Shown here: positions 56,271-64,000 of the stretch, in pieces
Position numbering within the stretch: position 1 is the stretch's first letter
Layout: each line of letters starts with the position of its first letter
From: Paraburkholderia sp. PREW-6R
GTDB taxonomy: Bacteria > Pseudomonadota > Gammaproteobacteria > Burkholderiales > Burkholderiaceae
Direction: 5' to 3'
Length of the DNA stretch: 64,000 bases
Assembly: GCF_039621805.1 (NCBI RefSeq)
Contig: NZ_CP155073.1
Location: 868,001-932,000, forward strand
Position numbers and translations under genes: made by a program
Notes under the pieces: model-generated
The model's database searches: none
What the model was told of the DNA's origin: nothing
What the model saw: only the letters and a program-made list of their open reading frames with translations

Positions 56271-56301
56271 CGGTACAATCGGCCCGATACCATTCGGTAC
56301 A
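56271..56301. promoter_or_regulatory. CGGTACA direct repeats before the MocR-type gene
   Basis: CGGTACA occurs at 56271-56277 and 56295-56301, 24 bp apart in the same orientation, just upstream of the regulator start. The first overlaps TACAAT, a -10-like hexamer. MocR regulators such as PdxR and GabR bind direct repeats. Confidence 0.5.
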
Positions 56302-56314
56302 GTTGGAGCCAGCC

Positions 56315-57775
56315 ATGTCCGTCCCGCTTGCCCAGATTCCTTCTCCGCACGACACCGCGTCGCTGACACTCGTCGAGCAGCTCGTCCAGTGGGCGCGGCG
56401 GCGGATCGAGGAGCGCGTCTTCCGTCCCGGCATGCGCATGCCGTCCATTCGCAAGCTCGCGCTCGACAAAGGCGTGTCGCGTTTCACGGTGGTCGAAGCC
56501 TATGAGCGGCTGGTGGCGCAAGGCTTCCTGGAATCGCGGCGCGGGTCGGGCTTTTACGTGCGCGAACGGCTCGGCGGCGCGCCGGTCAGCGAGATCCATT
56601 CGCCGGCCGCGGCCGCGCCAGCGCCTGTGCCCGCCGCGATCGACGTGGTCTGGCTGCTGCGCAACATGCTCCACACCGGCGCGCGGCCCGAGCGCAGCCC
56701 CGGCCTCGGCTATCTGCCGGCGCGCTGGCTCGACGGCGATCTCATCACCAACGCGCTGCGCACGCTTGGCCGGCAAAGCGGCGCGCAAATGCTCGGCATC
56801 GGCACACCGCAGGGTTTTCTGCCGCTGCGCCAGCAGTTGCAAACGCGGCTGGAGGAACTGGAGATCGGTGCGTCGCCGGATCAGATCGTGATGGTGTCCG
56901 GCATCACGCAGGCTATCGACCTGATCTCGCGCATTTACGTGAAGCCGGGCGACGCGGTGATCGTCGGCGATCCGGCGTGGTTCCAGATGTTCGGGCGTTT
57001 CGCCTCGCAAGGCGCGCGGCTCGTGGGCATGCCGTACACGCCGGACGGCCCGGATCTCGACGCGCTCGAATCGCTGGTGCAGACATGGCGGCCCAAAATG
57101 CTGGTGATCAATTCGGTGCTGCAGAATCCCACCGGCACTTCACTGACGGCGGCGCAGGCGTTTCGCATCCTGCGGCTGGCGGAGGCGTACGACTTCATCG
57201 TCGTGGAAGACGACGTTTATGGCGATCTGTGTCCGCCGGGCTATCCCGGCACGCGCCTCGCGAGTCTCGACCAGTTAAAGCGGGTGATCTACCTCGGCAG
57301 TTTTTCCAAGACGCTCGCGCCGAATCTGCGCGTCGGTTTCATCGCATGTGCGCCGGAGGTGGCCACCGCGGTCAGCGATCAGAAAATGCTGGTCGGCATG
57401 ACGAGTCCGGAACTGAACGAGCGCGTGCTGTACAAGATCCTGACCGAAGGCCATTACCGCCGGCATGTGGAGCGGCTACGCGCGCGGCTCGACGCCGTGC
57501 GCGAAAAATCGGTGCGAATGCTGGAGAAGACCGGCCTCAAGCCATTTCTGACGCCGGCGGCCGGCATGTTCCTGTGGGCCGACACCGGCGTCGACGCCGA
57601 CGCGCTCGCCGCCGCCGGTCACGAAGCCGGTTTCCTGCTGACACCCGGCAGCCTCTTCTCGCCGCATCAATCGCCCACCACGTGGATGCGCTTCAATATC
57701 GCCAACTGTGGCGACCCGGAGCTGGCGGCTTTTTTATGCCGCTATCTCGACGGCGTTGCGCGCCGCGCCTCTTGA
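56315..57775 (+). CDS. MocR-type regulator (GntR helix-turn-helix plus aminotransferase domain)
   Basis: A 486-residue transcription factor. The N-terminal winged helix (about 15-85, [28 protein letters not shown]) is GntR-type; the rest is a fold-type I aminotransferase-like domain with PLP Lys332 in [15 protein letters not shown] and NPTGTS. MocR proteins sense PLP adducts of amino acids or vitamins, as GabR and PdxR do. The likely targets are its own promoter and the divergent glyoxalase-like gene, and perhaps the aminotransferase-RidA pair beyond. Confidence 0.94.
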   Translation: MSVPLAQIPSPHDTASLTLVEQLVQWARRRIEERVFRPGMRMPSIRKLALDKGVSRFTVVEAYERLVAQGFLESRRGSGFYVRERLGGAPVSEIHSPAAAAPAPVPAAIDVVWLLRNMLHTGARPERSPGLGYLPARWLDGDLITNALRTLGRQSGAQMLGIGTPQGFLPLRQQLQTRLEELEIGASPDQIVMVSGITQAIDLISRIYVKPGDAVIVGDPAWFQMFGRFASQGARLVGMPYTPDGPDLDALESLVQTWRPKMLVINSVLQNPTGTSLTAAQAFRILRLAEAYDFIVVEDDVYGDLCPPGYPGTRLASLDQLKRVIYLGSFSKTLAPNLRVGFIACAPEVATAVSDQKMLVGMTSPELNERVLYKILTEGHYRRHVERLRARLDAVREKSVRMLEKTGLKPFLTPAAGMFLWADTGVDADALAAAGHEAGFLLTPGSLFSPHQSPTTWMRFNIANCGDPELAAFLCRYLDGVARRAS

Positions 57776-57908
57776 AATCGCGCCGGATCGTCCCCAACTG
57801 GGCGGACAATTCGGCGCGACGCGCAGCGGACCGGCGTCCGGTCATGCGCCGTCGTCGCCCATCGCCCCGAATCCTATTCGCAACAGAGAACCGAGAGGAA
57901 GTCCGACC

Positions 57909-59813
57909 ATGGCACAAGAAACCATGAGCTTTCAGGCAGAAGTGAAACAGCTTCTGCACCTGATGATCCATTCGCTGTACAGCAACAAGGAAATCTTTCT
58001 GCGCGAGCTGATTTCGAACGCGTCCGACGCCGCGGACAAGCTGCGTTTCGAAGCGATCGAAAATAGCGCGCTGTACGAAAACGACCCGAATCTGCGGATT
58101 CGCGTGTCTTACGACAAAGCCGCCCGCACCGTGACGATAGAAGACAACGGCATCGGCATGAGCCGCGACGAGGCGATCGCCAACCTCGGCACGATCGCCC
58201 GCTCGGGCACCAAGGAATTTTTCGGCAAGCTCTCCGGCGACCAGCAGAAAGACGCGGCGCTGATCGGACAGTTCGGCGTGGGCTTTTACTCGGGCTTTAT
58301 CGTCGCTGACAAAATCACCGTCGAGACGCGCCGCGCCGGTCTGCCGGCGTCCGAAGGCGTGCGCTGGGAAAGCGCGGGCGAGGGCGACTTCGCCGTCGAG
58401 CAGATCGAACGTGCTGCGCGCGGCACCTCGATCACGCTGCATCTGCGTGCCGACGAAGACGAACTGCTGTCGGCGAACCGCCTGAAGTCGATCATCCAGA
58501 AGTACTCGGACCACGTCGCGCTGCCCATCCTGATGCAGAAGGAAGAGTGGGACGCTGAAAAGAGCGCGATGGTCACGAAGGACGAAGACGAGACCGTCAA
58601 CCAGGCAAGTGCGCTGTGGACGCGGTCGAAGAACGACATTACCGAAGAGCAGTACAAGCAGTTTTACCAGCACCTCGCGCACGACCACCAGGACCCGCTC
58701 ACGTGGACCCATAACCGCGTGGAAGGCCGCAGCGAGTACACGCAACTGCTGTACGTGCCTACGCACGCACCGTTCGACTTGTGGAACCGCGATCATCGCG
58801 GCGGCCTCAAGCTGTACGTGAAGCGCGTGTTCATCATGGACGACGCCGAGCAGTTGCTCCCCACCTATCTGCGTTTCGTCAAGGGCGTGGTGGATTCGAG
58901 CGATCTGCCGCTGAACGTGTCGCGCGAAATCCTGCAGGAAAGCCGTGATGTGAGGGCGATCCGAGAAGGTGTGACCAAGCGTTCGCTGTCCATGCTGGAA
59001 GATCTGGCGAACTCGGATAACGAAGCCGACCGCGAGAAGTACGCCGGTTTCTGGAAGGAATTCGGCCAGGTGCTGAAGGAAGGCATCGGTGAAGACTTTG
59101 CCAATCGCGACCGTATCGCAAAGCTGCTGCGTTTCTCGTCGACGCATACGGACACGCCGGAGCAGACCGTATCGCTTGCCGACTACGTCGCGCGGATGAA
59201 GCCTGAGCAGTCGAAGATCTACTACGTGACCGCCGACACCTGGCAAGCCGCCACGCACAGCCCGCACCTCGAAGTGTTCCGCAAGAAGGGTGTGGAAGTG
59301 CTGCTGCTGACCGATCGCGTGGACGAATGGGCGCTGTCGTTCCTGACCGAGTTCGAGGGCAAGCCGTTGCAAAGCGTGGCGCGGGGCGACCTGGACCTCG
59401 GTGCGCTGAACGACGAGGAAAAGCAGGCGCAGGAGAAGGTGGGCGAAGAGTTCAAGCCGCTCGTCGAAAAGATGAAAGAGTCTTTGAAAGACAAGGCCAA
59501 AGACGTGCGCCTGACCTTCCGCCTCACGGATTCGCCGTCGTGCCTCGTGGCCGACGAGGGCGAAATGAGCGGCTATCTGCAACGCATGCTGAAGGCCGCG
59601 GGCCAGCAGGCGCCGTCGTTCCACCCGATTCTGGAAGTGAATCCGGAGCACGCGCTGGTGAAAGGCCTGCACGCAGACAGCGCGAACTTCGACGACTGGT
59701 GCCACCTGCTGTTCGATCAGGCTCTGCTCGCCGAAGGTGGCGCGCTCGAAGATCCGGCCAGCTTCGTGAAGCGTACCAATGCGCTGTTGCTCGCACGTAC
59801 GAACGAAGCTTGA
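57909..59813 (+). CDS. htpG: Chaperone HtpG (Hsp90)
   Basis: The 634-residue bacterial Hsp90: ATP-binding GHKL domain with [31 protein letters not shown] and [11 protein letters not shown]; middle domain with [12 protein letters not shown] and its catalytic-loop Arg; C-terminal dimerisation domain starting about 510. Start [12 protein letters not shown] is chosen; an inner start at MSFQAEV is possible. Heat-shock control is expected but no promoter is evident. Ends in a strong terminator. Confidence 0.97.
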   Translation: MAQETMSFQAEVKQLLHLMIHSLYSNKEIFLRELISNASDAADKLRFEAIENSALYENDPNLRIRVSYDKAARTVTIEDNGIGMSRDEAIANLGTIARSGTKEFFGKLSGDQQKDAALIGQFGVGFYSGFIVADKITVETRRAGLPASEGVRWESAGEGDFAVEQIERAARGTSITLHLRADEDELLSANRLKSIIQKYSDHVALPILMQKEEWDAEKSAMVTKDEDETVNQASALWTRSKNDITEEQYKQFYQHLAHDHQDPLTWTHNRVEGRSEYTQLLYVPTHAPFDLWNRDHRGGLKLYVKRVFIMDDAEQLLPTYLRFVKGVVDSSDLPLNVSREILQESRDVRAIREGVTKRSLSMLEDLANSDNEADREKYAGFWKEFGQVLKEGIGEDFANRDRIAKLLRFSSTHTDTPEQTVSLADYVARMKPEQSKIYYVTADTWQAATHSPHLEVFRKKGVEVLLLTDRVDEWALSFLTEFEGKPLQSVARGDLDLGALNDEEKQAQEKVGEEFKPLVEKMKESLKDKAKDVRLTFRLTDSPSCLVADEGEMSGYLQRMLKAAGQQAPSFHPILEVNPEHALVKGLHADSANFDDWCHLLFDQALLAEGGALEDPASFVKRTNALLLARTNEA

Positions 59814-59867
59814 CGGTGCGAATGCGCGGGCTTCGCGCGTTCGGCTGAGTGTTGAAATCAGACTGTG

Positions 59868-59898
59868 AAAAAGCGCTGCCGCGGCAGCGCTTTTTTTA
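59868..59898 (+). terminator. Intrinsic terminator after htpG
   Basis: AAGCGCTGCC pairs with GGCAGCGCTT, followed by seven T residues; A residues on the left also allow function leftward. Confidence 0.9.
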
Positions 59899-59975
59899 CG
59901 CGCACGGTTTGCCGCGTAACCCGCTTCCTTGGCCCGGCATGACGACTGCAACGCCGGGCCTGTCAGCGCGATGCT

Positions 59976-60236
59976 TTAGCGGCTGGGTACGACTCCATGC
60001 AGGCGACGTACTTGCGCGAGTACGCTGCCGGCCAGTTCCTTTGCCTCGAAGCATGACGCGTGGTCGCCGAGCACTTTGGCGGCGAGACTGCCGATTGCCG
60101 CGCTGGTCTGTTTCAACGTGTGGTGCTGCGACAGCGCTGAGCCAGCGAGTTCCTTTTCCAGGTGCGTAGCGCCCTGACGCCTCAAGACGATCGACGCCAG
60201 ATGGGCAATGCGGTCGGACGTTTCCTTCGGATTCAT
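59976..60236 (-). CDS. Small helical hypothetical protein
   Basis: An 86-residue soluble protein beginning MNPKETSDRIAHLAS. It has two similar halves, LEKELAGSALSQHHTLKQT and EAKELAGSVLAQVRRLHG, each with KELAGS-LxQ, suggesting an internal duplication. A TTG three codons upstream is better spaced from GGGAG and may be the true start. Function unknown. It is divergent from the TPR-glycosyltransferase gene across the AT-rich gap, so the two may share control. Confidence 0.7.
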   Translation of the reverse strand: MNPKETSDRIAHLASIVLRRQGATHLEKELAGSALSQHHTLKQTSAAIGSLAAKVLGDHASCFEAKELAGSVLAQVRRLHGVVPSR

Positions 60237-60298
60237 GCTGATCAAAATGGGCTCCCTGATGCCTGTGAATGGTTTTTGCCGTGGATGTTGTTTAGGAG

Positions 60299-60314
60299 TG
60301 GCAGCCGGTTTGCT
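60299..60314 (+). promoter_or_regulatory. Sigma-54-like sequence upstream of the TPR-glycosyltransferase gene
   Basis: TGGCAGCCGGTTTGCT has exact GG-N10-GC spacing and matches 10 of 12 consensus positions. It overlaps a GGCAGC/GCTGCC hairpin and is about 260 bases from the start codon, so chance resemblance is possible. Confidence 0.3.
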
Positions 60315-60466
60315 GCCGATCTGCTCGACAGTTAGGACATTTCATGCCGTCGAGTGAAAATAATTATGGTTAACTAACTAAAAATTTTCAACGACGATAA
60401 ATTGAGATTGGTTTATGAGATGTAAAAGCGGGGCATTATCTTATGCTTCTACGGTTTAAATTCGGA

Positions 60467-60497
60467 GACTTAAAGAATTAAAACTGTTCTTTAAGTC
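60467..60497. repeat. Perfect 11-bp inverted repeat
   Basis: GACTTAAAGAA and TTCTTTAAGTC flank a 9-base spacer. No T run follows, so it is not a clear terminator; it could be an operator or cruciform-forming site in the AT-rich island. Confidence 0.7.
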
Positions 60498-60572
60498 GGT
60501 TATTGTTCGTGCCGCACGCGATTAATCGTTCATCGGTAATCTAGCTGCCGGCGTTCGCGAATTGTCCCGGGT

Positions 60573-62489
60573 ATGTCCAACTCTTCCATGTCCGATTTCA
60601 TACTGACAACGCCGGCTGCCCGAGCCGCAGCGTCCTCGTCGACGGCGCCGCCTGGGCGCGGTGCCGTCACCCCGCCTGCCGACTCCATTCACCGGCTTTG
60701 GTCCATTCTGCGCGACGAAGGTATCGAGGCCGCCGTCCAATGCGCCGCCGCCCTGGCGGCTGCTGGCGAGACGTCGCAATTGCATGCGGACTTATGTGCG
60801 AGCGCGGGACGCTTCGAGGCGGCTTATCACAGCGCGTCGCAGGCGGATGCGTCGGCGAACGGCGCCCGCCACGCACGGCTTGCGCTGTTTGCCGACGCGC
60901 TTGGCCACACCGACGCCGCCGCGCGCCATAGTGAACTGGCCGTCTCCATGCAGTCGCACGCGGCGTCGCTCGAATGGATCGTCTGGTTGAGCAATCGTTG
61001 CGGTGCGCATTCGGCGGCGGTTCACATGCTGCGGGCCTATGAGCGGCAGGTGCCGAACGATGCGCGCGCGCCGTGGTGGCTGGCAATCTCGCTTGCGGCG
61101 GCGCGCGCCGCACCGGGGTTAACGCAAGGCCGGACCCCGGCCCAGGCGCAAACCGAGCGGCGCGCCGCGCTCATGCGCGCATACGCGCTCGACCCGTCGG
61201 TAGACGCCGCGCTGCCGTTGCAACTGGCGTTGGCTTTGCGCGAAATTCGCGATTGGCGGGCGGTCGAGCGCCTATGCCGCGAAGCGCTCGCACGCGATCC
61301 CGCCGACGCCGAGATGGCCTGGCAGCTCAGTCACGCGCAGTGGCAATGCAACGACGCGGCCGCGGCCGAAGCGACCATGCGCGCCGTCGACACGCTCGCG
61401 CCCGGCAACGCTCAGGTGATGGCGGCGATCGGTATGTATCTGGGTGAGCAGGGGCGCTACGCGCAAAGCGAGGCGGTATTGCACGCGGCGCTCGCCATCG
61501 ATCCTTCCGCGACTCAGGCGGCCGTCGATCTGGCCGATCTCGAACTGCGGCGCGGCGCATGGGCGCTCGCGTGGCCGCGTTTCGAAGCCCGCCTCGCGCG
61601 GGACGACCGCGAGCAAAATAACGTCGTCAGCGTGATGGCGCGTGTAGGGCCGCGCTGGCGAGGCGAGCCGCTCGCGGGCAAGACGCTGGTCGTGCACAGC
61701 GAACAGGGGTGTGGCGACGACATTCATATGGTCCGCTTCGTGCCGCAACTCGCGGCGCGCGTTCGGGCCGAAGGCGGCCGCCTGGTGCTGGCGGTGCGTC
61801 GTGCGTTGCAGCCGTTGTTCGTGTCGTTTTACGCCGATTGCGTGGCAATCGAGGCGACGTCGCTCGCTTTTGCCGACTTCGTGCTGCCGATGATGAGCAT
61901 GCCGCTCGTGCTGGGCTTGCTGCCGGAGCAGGTGCGCGGCGGCGCGTATCTGCAGGCCGACGCGTTACTCGTCGGCAAGTGGCGGGAGCGCGTTCGCGCA
62001 AGCGCACCGAACGCGAGACTAAGTGTTGGCCTCGTCTGGTGCGGCAGCCCGACGCATCGGCGGGATGCGAAACGGTCTATTCCGCTTGCCGCGCTCGAGC
62101 CTTTGTTCCGATTGCCCGATGTCGCATTTCATCCGCTCACGCCCGGGCGCGGCGCCGACGTCGCGGCGCTGGTCGCGCGAGGCCATCGCATCTGCGATCT
62201 GACCGCGCAGTACGACGCGGGTTTTGCCGACGTCGCCGCCCATCTCGCCGCGCTGGACGCGCTCGTGACGATCGACAGCGCGCCGCTGCATCTCGGCGGC
62301 GCGCTGGGCCGCCCGGTGTTCGCGCTGCTCGATCACGTGTCGCACTGGTCGTGGGGCAACGCGGAAGCACAACCCTGGTACGACTCCGTGCGTCTGTTCC
62401 GGCAGCCGGAGCCAGGCACATGGACGCCAGTGGTGCAACGCGTGGTGACGAAACTCAAGGAGCTGGAAGCAACCGGCGGCACGGCATAA
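60573..62489 (+). CDS. TPR protein with glycosyltransferase-like C-terminal domain
   Basis: A 638-residue protein. The first ~300 residues are tetratricopeptide-like helix pairs (for example YAQSEAVLHAALAIDPSATQAAVDLADLELRRGAW). The C-terminal part (about 340-630) resembles GT9-like glycosyltransferases: VHSEQGCGDDIHMVRFVPQL, SVGLVWCGSPTHRRDAKRSIPLAALEPL and TIDSAPLHLGGALGRPVFALLDHVSHW. Such fusions glycosylate surface structures or proteins; the acceptor is unknown. The start lacks a good ribosome binding site, and an ATG five codons on is possible. Confidence 0.85.
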   Translation: MSNSSMSDFILTTPAARAAASSSTAPPGRGAVTPPADSIHRLWSILRDEGIEAAVQCAAALAAAGETSQLHADLCASAGRFEAAYHSASQADASANGARHARLALFADALGHTDAAARHSELAVSMQSHAASLEWIVWLSNRCGAHSAAVHMLRAYERQVPNDARAPWWLAISLAAARAAPGLTQGRTPAQAQTERRAALMRAYALDPSVDAALPLQLALALREIRDWRAVERLCREALARDPADAEMAWQLSHAQWQCNDAAAAEATMRAVDTLAPGNAQVMAAIGMYLGEQGRYAQSEAVLHAALAIDPSATQAAVDLADLELRRGAWALAWPRFEARLARDDREQNNVVSVMARVGPRWRGEPLAGKTLVVHSEQGCGDDIHMVRFVPQLAARVRAEGGRLVLAVRRALQPLFVSFYADCVAIEATSLAFADFVLPMMSMPLVLGLLPEQVRGGAYLQADALLVGKWRERVRASAPNARLSVGLVWCGSPTHRRDAKRSIPLAALEPLFRLPDVAFHPLTPGRGADVAALVARGHRICDLTAQYDAGFADVAAHLAALDALVTIDSAPLHLGGALGRPVFALLDHVSHWSWGNAEAQPWYDSVRLFRQPEPGTWTPVVQRVVTKLKELEATGGTA

Positions 62490-62523
62490 GCGGGCCGGAC
62501 GATTCCACGCGCCGCGTTAACGC

Positions 62524-63030
62524 CTACTTCACGCCCATCAGCGTATCCATCGTCTCCCCTCGCACGACGATCTCGGTACGCCGGTTCAGCGCGCGGCCTT
62601 CGGGGGTCTCGTTGCTCGCGACGGGATCGTTGAATGCGTTGCCCTTGGTCCGAATCCGCTCCAGTGCCACGCCGCGCGCCACCAACGCGTACCCGACCGC
62701 GACGGCGCGTGCTTCGGACAACTGCTGGTTGTAGTCGAGCGTGCCGACGTTGTCGGTATAGCCCTCGACCAGAATCGGCTTTTTGCTGCGCTTGAGCAGC
62801 ACGGCCGAGCGATCGAGCACCGGGTTGGCGTCGGCGCGCACGTCGGACCGGGCGAAGTCGAACAGCGCGCTTTCGGGCAGCTTGACCGACACGCCGTCTG
62901 CGCGTGGCGTCACTTCAATGCCGACCGCCTTGTTCAATGACATTTCCGTCTCGCGATTCAATGGCGCCGTGCAACCGGCCATGAGCACTGCGGACAGTGC
63001 GCACACGCCGGCATGCAAAAATGTCTTCAT
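62524..63030 (-). CDS. OmpA-type lipoprotein
   Basis: A 168-residue outer-membrane lipoprotein. Lipobox AVLMAGCTAP follows a short signal peptide from MKTFLHAGVC. Residues about 60-165 are an OmpA C-like peptidoglycan-binding domain with FDFARSDVRADANPVLD, VEGYTDNVGTLDYNQQLSEARAVAVGYAL and NRRTEIVV (the binding Asp and Arg). It should anchor the outer membrane to the wall. AGGAG precedes the start. Confidence 0.92.
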   Translation of the reverse strand: MKTFLHAGVCALSAVLMAGCTAPLNRETEMSLNKAVGIEVTPRADGVSVKLPESALFDFARSDVRADANPVLDRSAVLLKRSKKPILVEGYTDNVGTLDYNQQLSEARAVAVGYALVARGVALERIRTKGNAFNDPVASNETPEGRALNRRTEIVVRGETMDTLMGVK

Positions 63031-63308
63031 GTTTTTTTCTCCTGTTTTGACTGATTCGTTGATGGCGGTCTTCTTGACCGAGCTGAGCGGCCGCATGTGT
63101 AAAGCAACCTGAAGCAACGCGTATTAACGTGAAGCGAAGTGAGGCACGAAGGTTTTTAACGTGTGCCGACGGAACGGGTGAATCGGAACTGTCCGAAACC
63201 CGTGCCGCGCGTCTCGCGTTGCGACACGCGCGTGCCCGTCGCCGGAATCGCCGCGCAGCGTGCGCGGCGCGGCGGACATCGGCATTCGCGCCGCTATAAT
63301 CCGACACC

Positions 63309-64000
63309 ATGTCCATTCGTTTCGATGCCGCCGACGCGCACTGGCGCGTCGCGCCTTCACCCGGCCTGAGCGCCGCGCAAAAAGACTGGCTGACCCGAGG
63401 TGGTTCGCTGACTGCGCATTTGCGCACGCTCGGCGTGGTCGCGGTGCGTGTCACGCATGAAGGCGTCGCGCTGCCCTGGTCCGATGAGCACGCCGCGCTC
63501 GGCCTCGCGCCGCGTGCGCCGGTGTGGTTGCGGGAAGTGGTGCTGTCCGTGGACGGCGTGCCGTTTATCGCCGCACACAGTGTCGCGCCGCTCGCCGCGA
63601 GCGTCGGCGTCTGGCAGGCCACTCGCCGGTTGCGTACGCGGCCGCTAGCCGAACTGCTGTATAGCGATCGCAGCGTGAGGCGCTCGTCGCTGGTGAGCCG
63701 GAAGCTCACCGCGCGGCATCCGTTGTATCGTCTGGCCGCGCGTGCCATCGGCACACAAGCGGTACAAGCGGTACACGCACAGCCAATGCCCCGCGTGCCG
63801 CACTCGCTGCTCGCGCGCCGTTCGGTGTTCGAGCGTGACGGCGAGCCGTTGATGGTCACCGAATGCATGTTGCCGGCGCTGTGGGCGCATCTCGCGTTAT
63901 CGAATACGCAAGCCACGCCAGCCGCGCATGCCCGCTCGCGCGAGCAGGGGCGTGCGCTGGAACGTACTGTCTCGCGCGCGCACCCATCAGCGCGTACTTC
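63309..64000 (+). CDS. ubiC: Chorismate pyruvate-lyase, cut by the window end
   Basis: Partial gene, open to the last base. The visible 230 residues match UbiC, which turns chorismate into 4-hydroxybenzoate and pyruvate, the first step of ubiquinone synthesis. Conserved parts: [23 protein letters not shown] (Arg of the active site), [10 protein letters not shown], and [15 protein letters not shown] with the catalytic-type Glu. [12 protein letters not shown] insert is encoded by two tandem AAGCGGTAC units near 63757. The reading frame runs past the usual C-terminus of about 165-190 residues, as in longer betaproteobacterial forms. Confidence 0.88.
   Translation, partial: MSIRFDAADAHWRVAPSPGLSAAQKDWLTRGGSLTAHLRTLGVVAVRVTHEGVALPWSDEHAALGLAPRAPVWLREVVLSVDGVPFIAAHSVAPLAASVGVWQATRRLRTRPLAELLYSDRSVRRSSLVSRKLTARHPLYRLAARAIGTQAVQAVHAQPMPRVPHSLLARRSVFERDGEPLMVTECMLPALWAHLALSNTQATPAAHARSREQGRALERTVSRAHPSART

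Larger units (their letters stand above)
60237..60572. other. AT-rich intergenic island
   Basis: Positions 60345-60510 are the most AT-rich stretch noticed in the window, with GTTAACTAACTAAAAATTTTC and similar text. It contains a perfect inverted repeat (60467-60497) and a -24/-12-like sequence (60299-60314), both listed separately. No gene fits inside. Confidence 0.65.

Noticed and set aside
57693..59951. A 752-codon open frame antisense to htpG
   Set aside because: Opposite strand of a certain Hsp90 gene; composition is that of a codon-bias shadow.

Overview
The window is 64 kb of GC-rich betaproteobacterial chromosome, most likely from Paraburkholderia or Burkholderia. This rests on product-level resemblance and style: the OmpC-like trimeric porin, the DUF482-type acyltransferase, the nadE-glnB pair, htpG close to ubiC, CsbD and DUF883 stress proteins, and very GC-rich third codon positions that create long antisense shadow ORFs. 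Most of it is core chromosome. I see no insertion sequence, integrase, prophage, CRISPR array or rRNA operon. One tRNA gene (Arg, anticodon CCT) is present.

Layout. 0-10 kb: MFS transporter, inorganic pyrophosphatase, FUSC-family exporter, a GIY-YIG protein with a repeat tail, a DUF482 acyltransferase, nadE-glnB, and a porin. 10-14 kb: a histidine/lysine/arginine-type ABC importer read leftward. 14-20 kb: pirin, then a Spy/CpxP-like periplasmic protein divergent from an OmpR/EnvZ-type two-component system with paired GTAAY boxes between them, a small protein that may have a Cas2/SinR-like fold, and a diguanylate cyclase. 20-25 kb: an ABC system with a double-length permease and a C-terminally extended ATPase, then two tandem paralogous lipoproteins. 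25-32 kb: two sigma-54 activators (one without and one with a receiver domain) around small stress-type genes and otsA, with good -24/-12 promoters before the proline-rich gene and before otsA. 32-40 kb: DHA2 exporter, PEBP protein, vsr-dcm with an HTH-fused methyltransferase and a palindrome at its own start, CsbD, GST, an acyltransferase, tRNA-Arg and rubredoxin. 40-48 kb: DUF4399 protein, uup, parE-parC, CopD-like protein. 48-57 kb: chromate transporter, GGDEF-EAL protein, PhzF, RidA, two PLP enzymes (one a MocR regulator) and a glyoxalase-like protein. 57-64 kb: htpG, a small protein, an AT-rich intergenic island, a TPR-glycosyltransferase-like protein, an OmpA-type lipoprotein, and ubiC cut by the window end.

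The best candidates for under-described biology are regulatory. The first is a local RpoN circuit at 25.7-31.9 kb that appears to put trehalose-6-phosphate synthesis and a proline-rich protein under sigma-54, with two activators whose recognition-helix residues are identical. The second is a Dcm-type methyltransferase carrying its own DNA-binding domain and a perfect 7-bp inverted repeat just upstream. The third is a cpxP/cpxRA-like divergent layout built from an EnvZ/OmpR-type pair. All promoter and operator calls were made by eye against known consensus sequences and have not been tested statistically.
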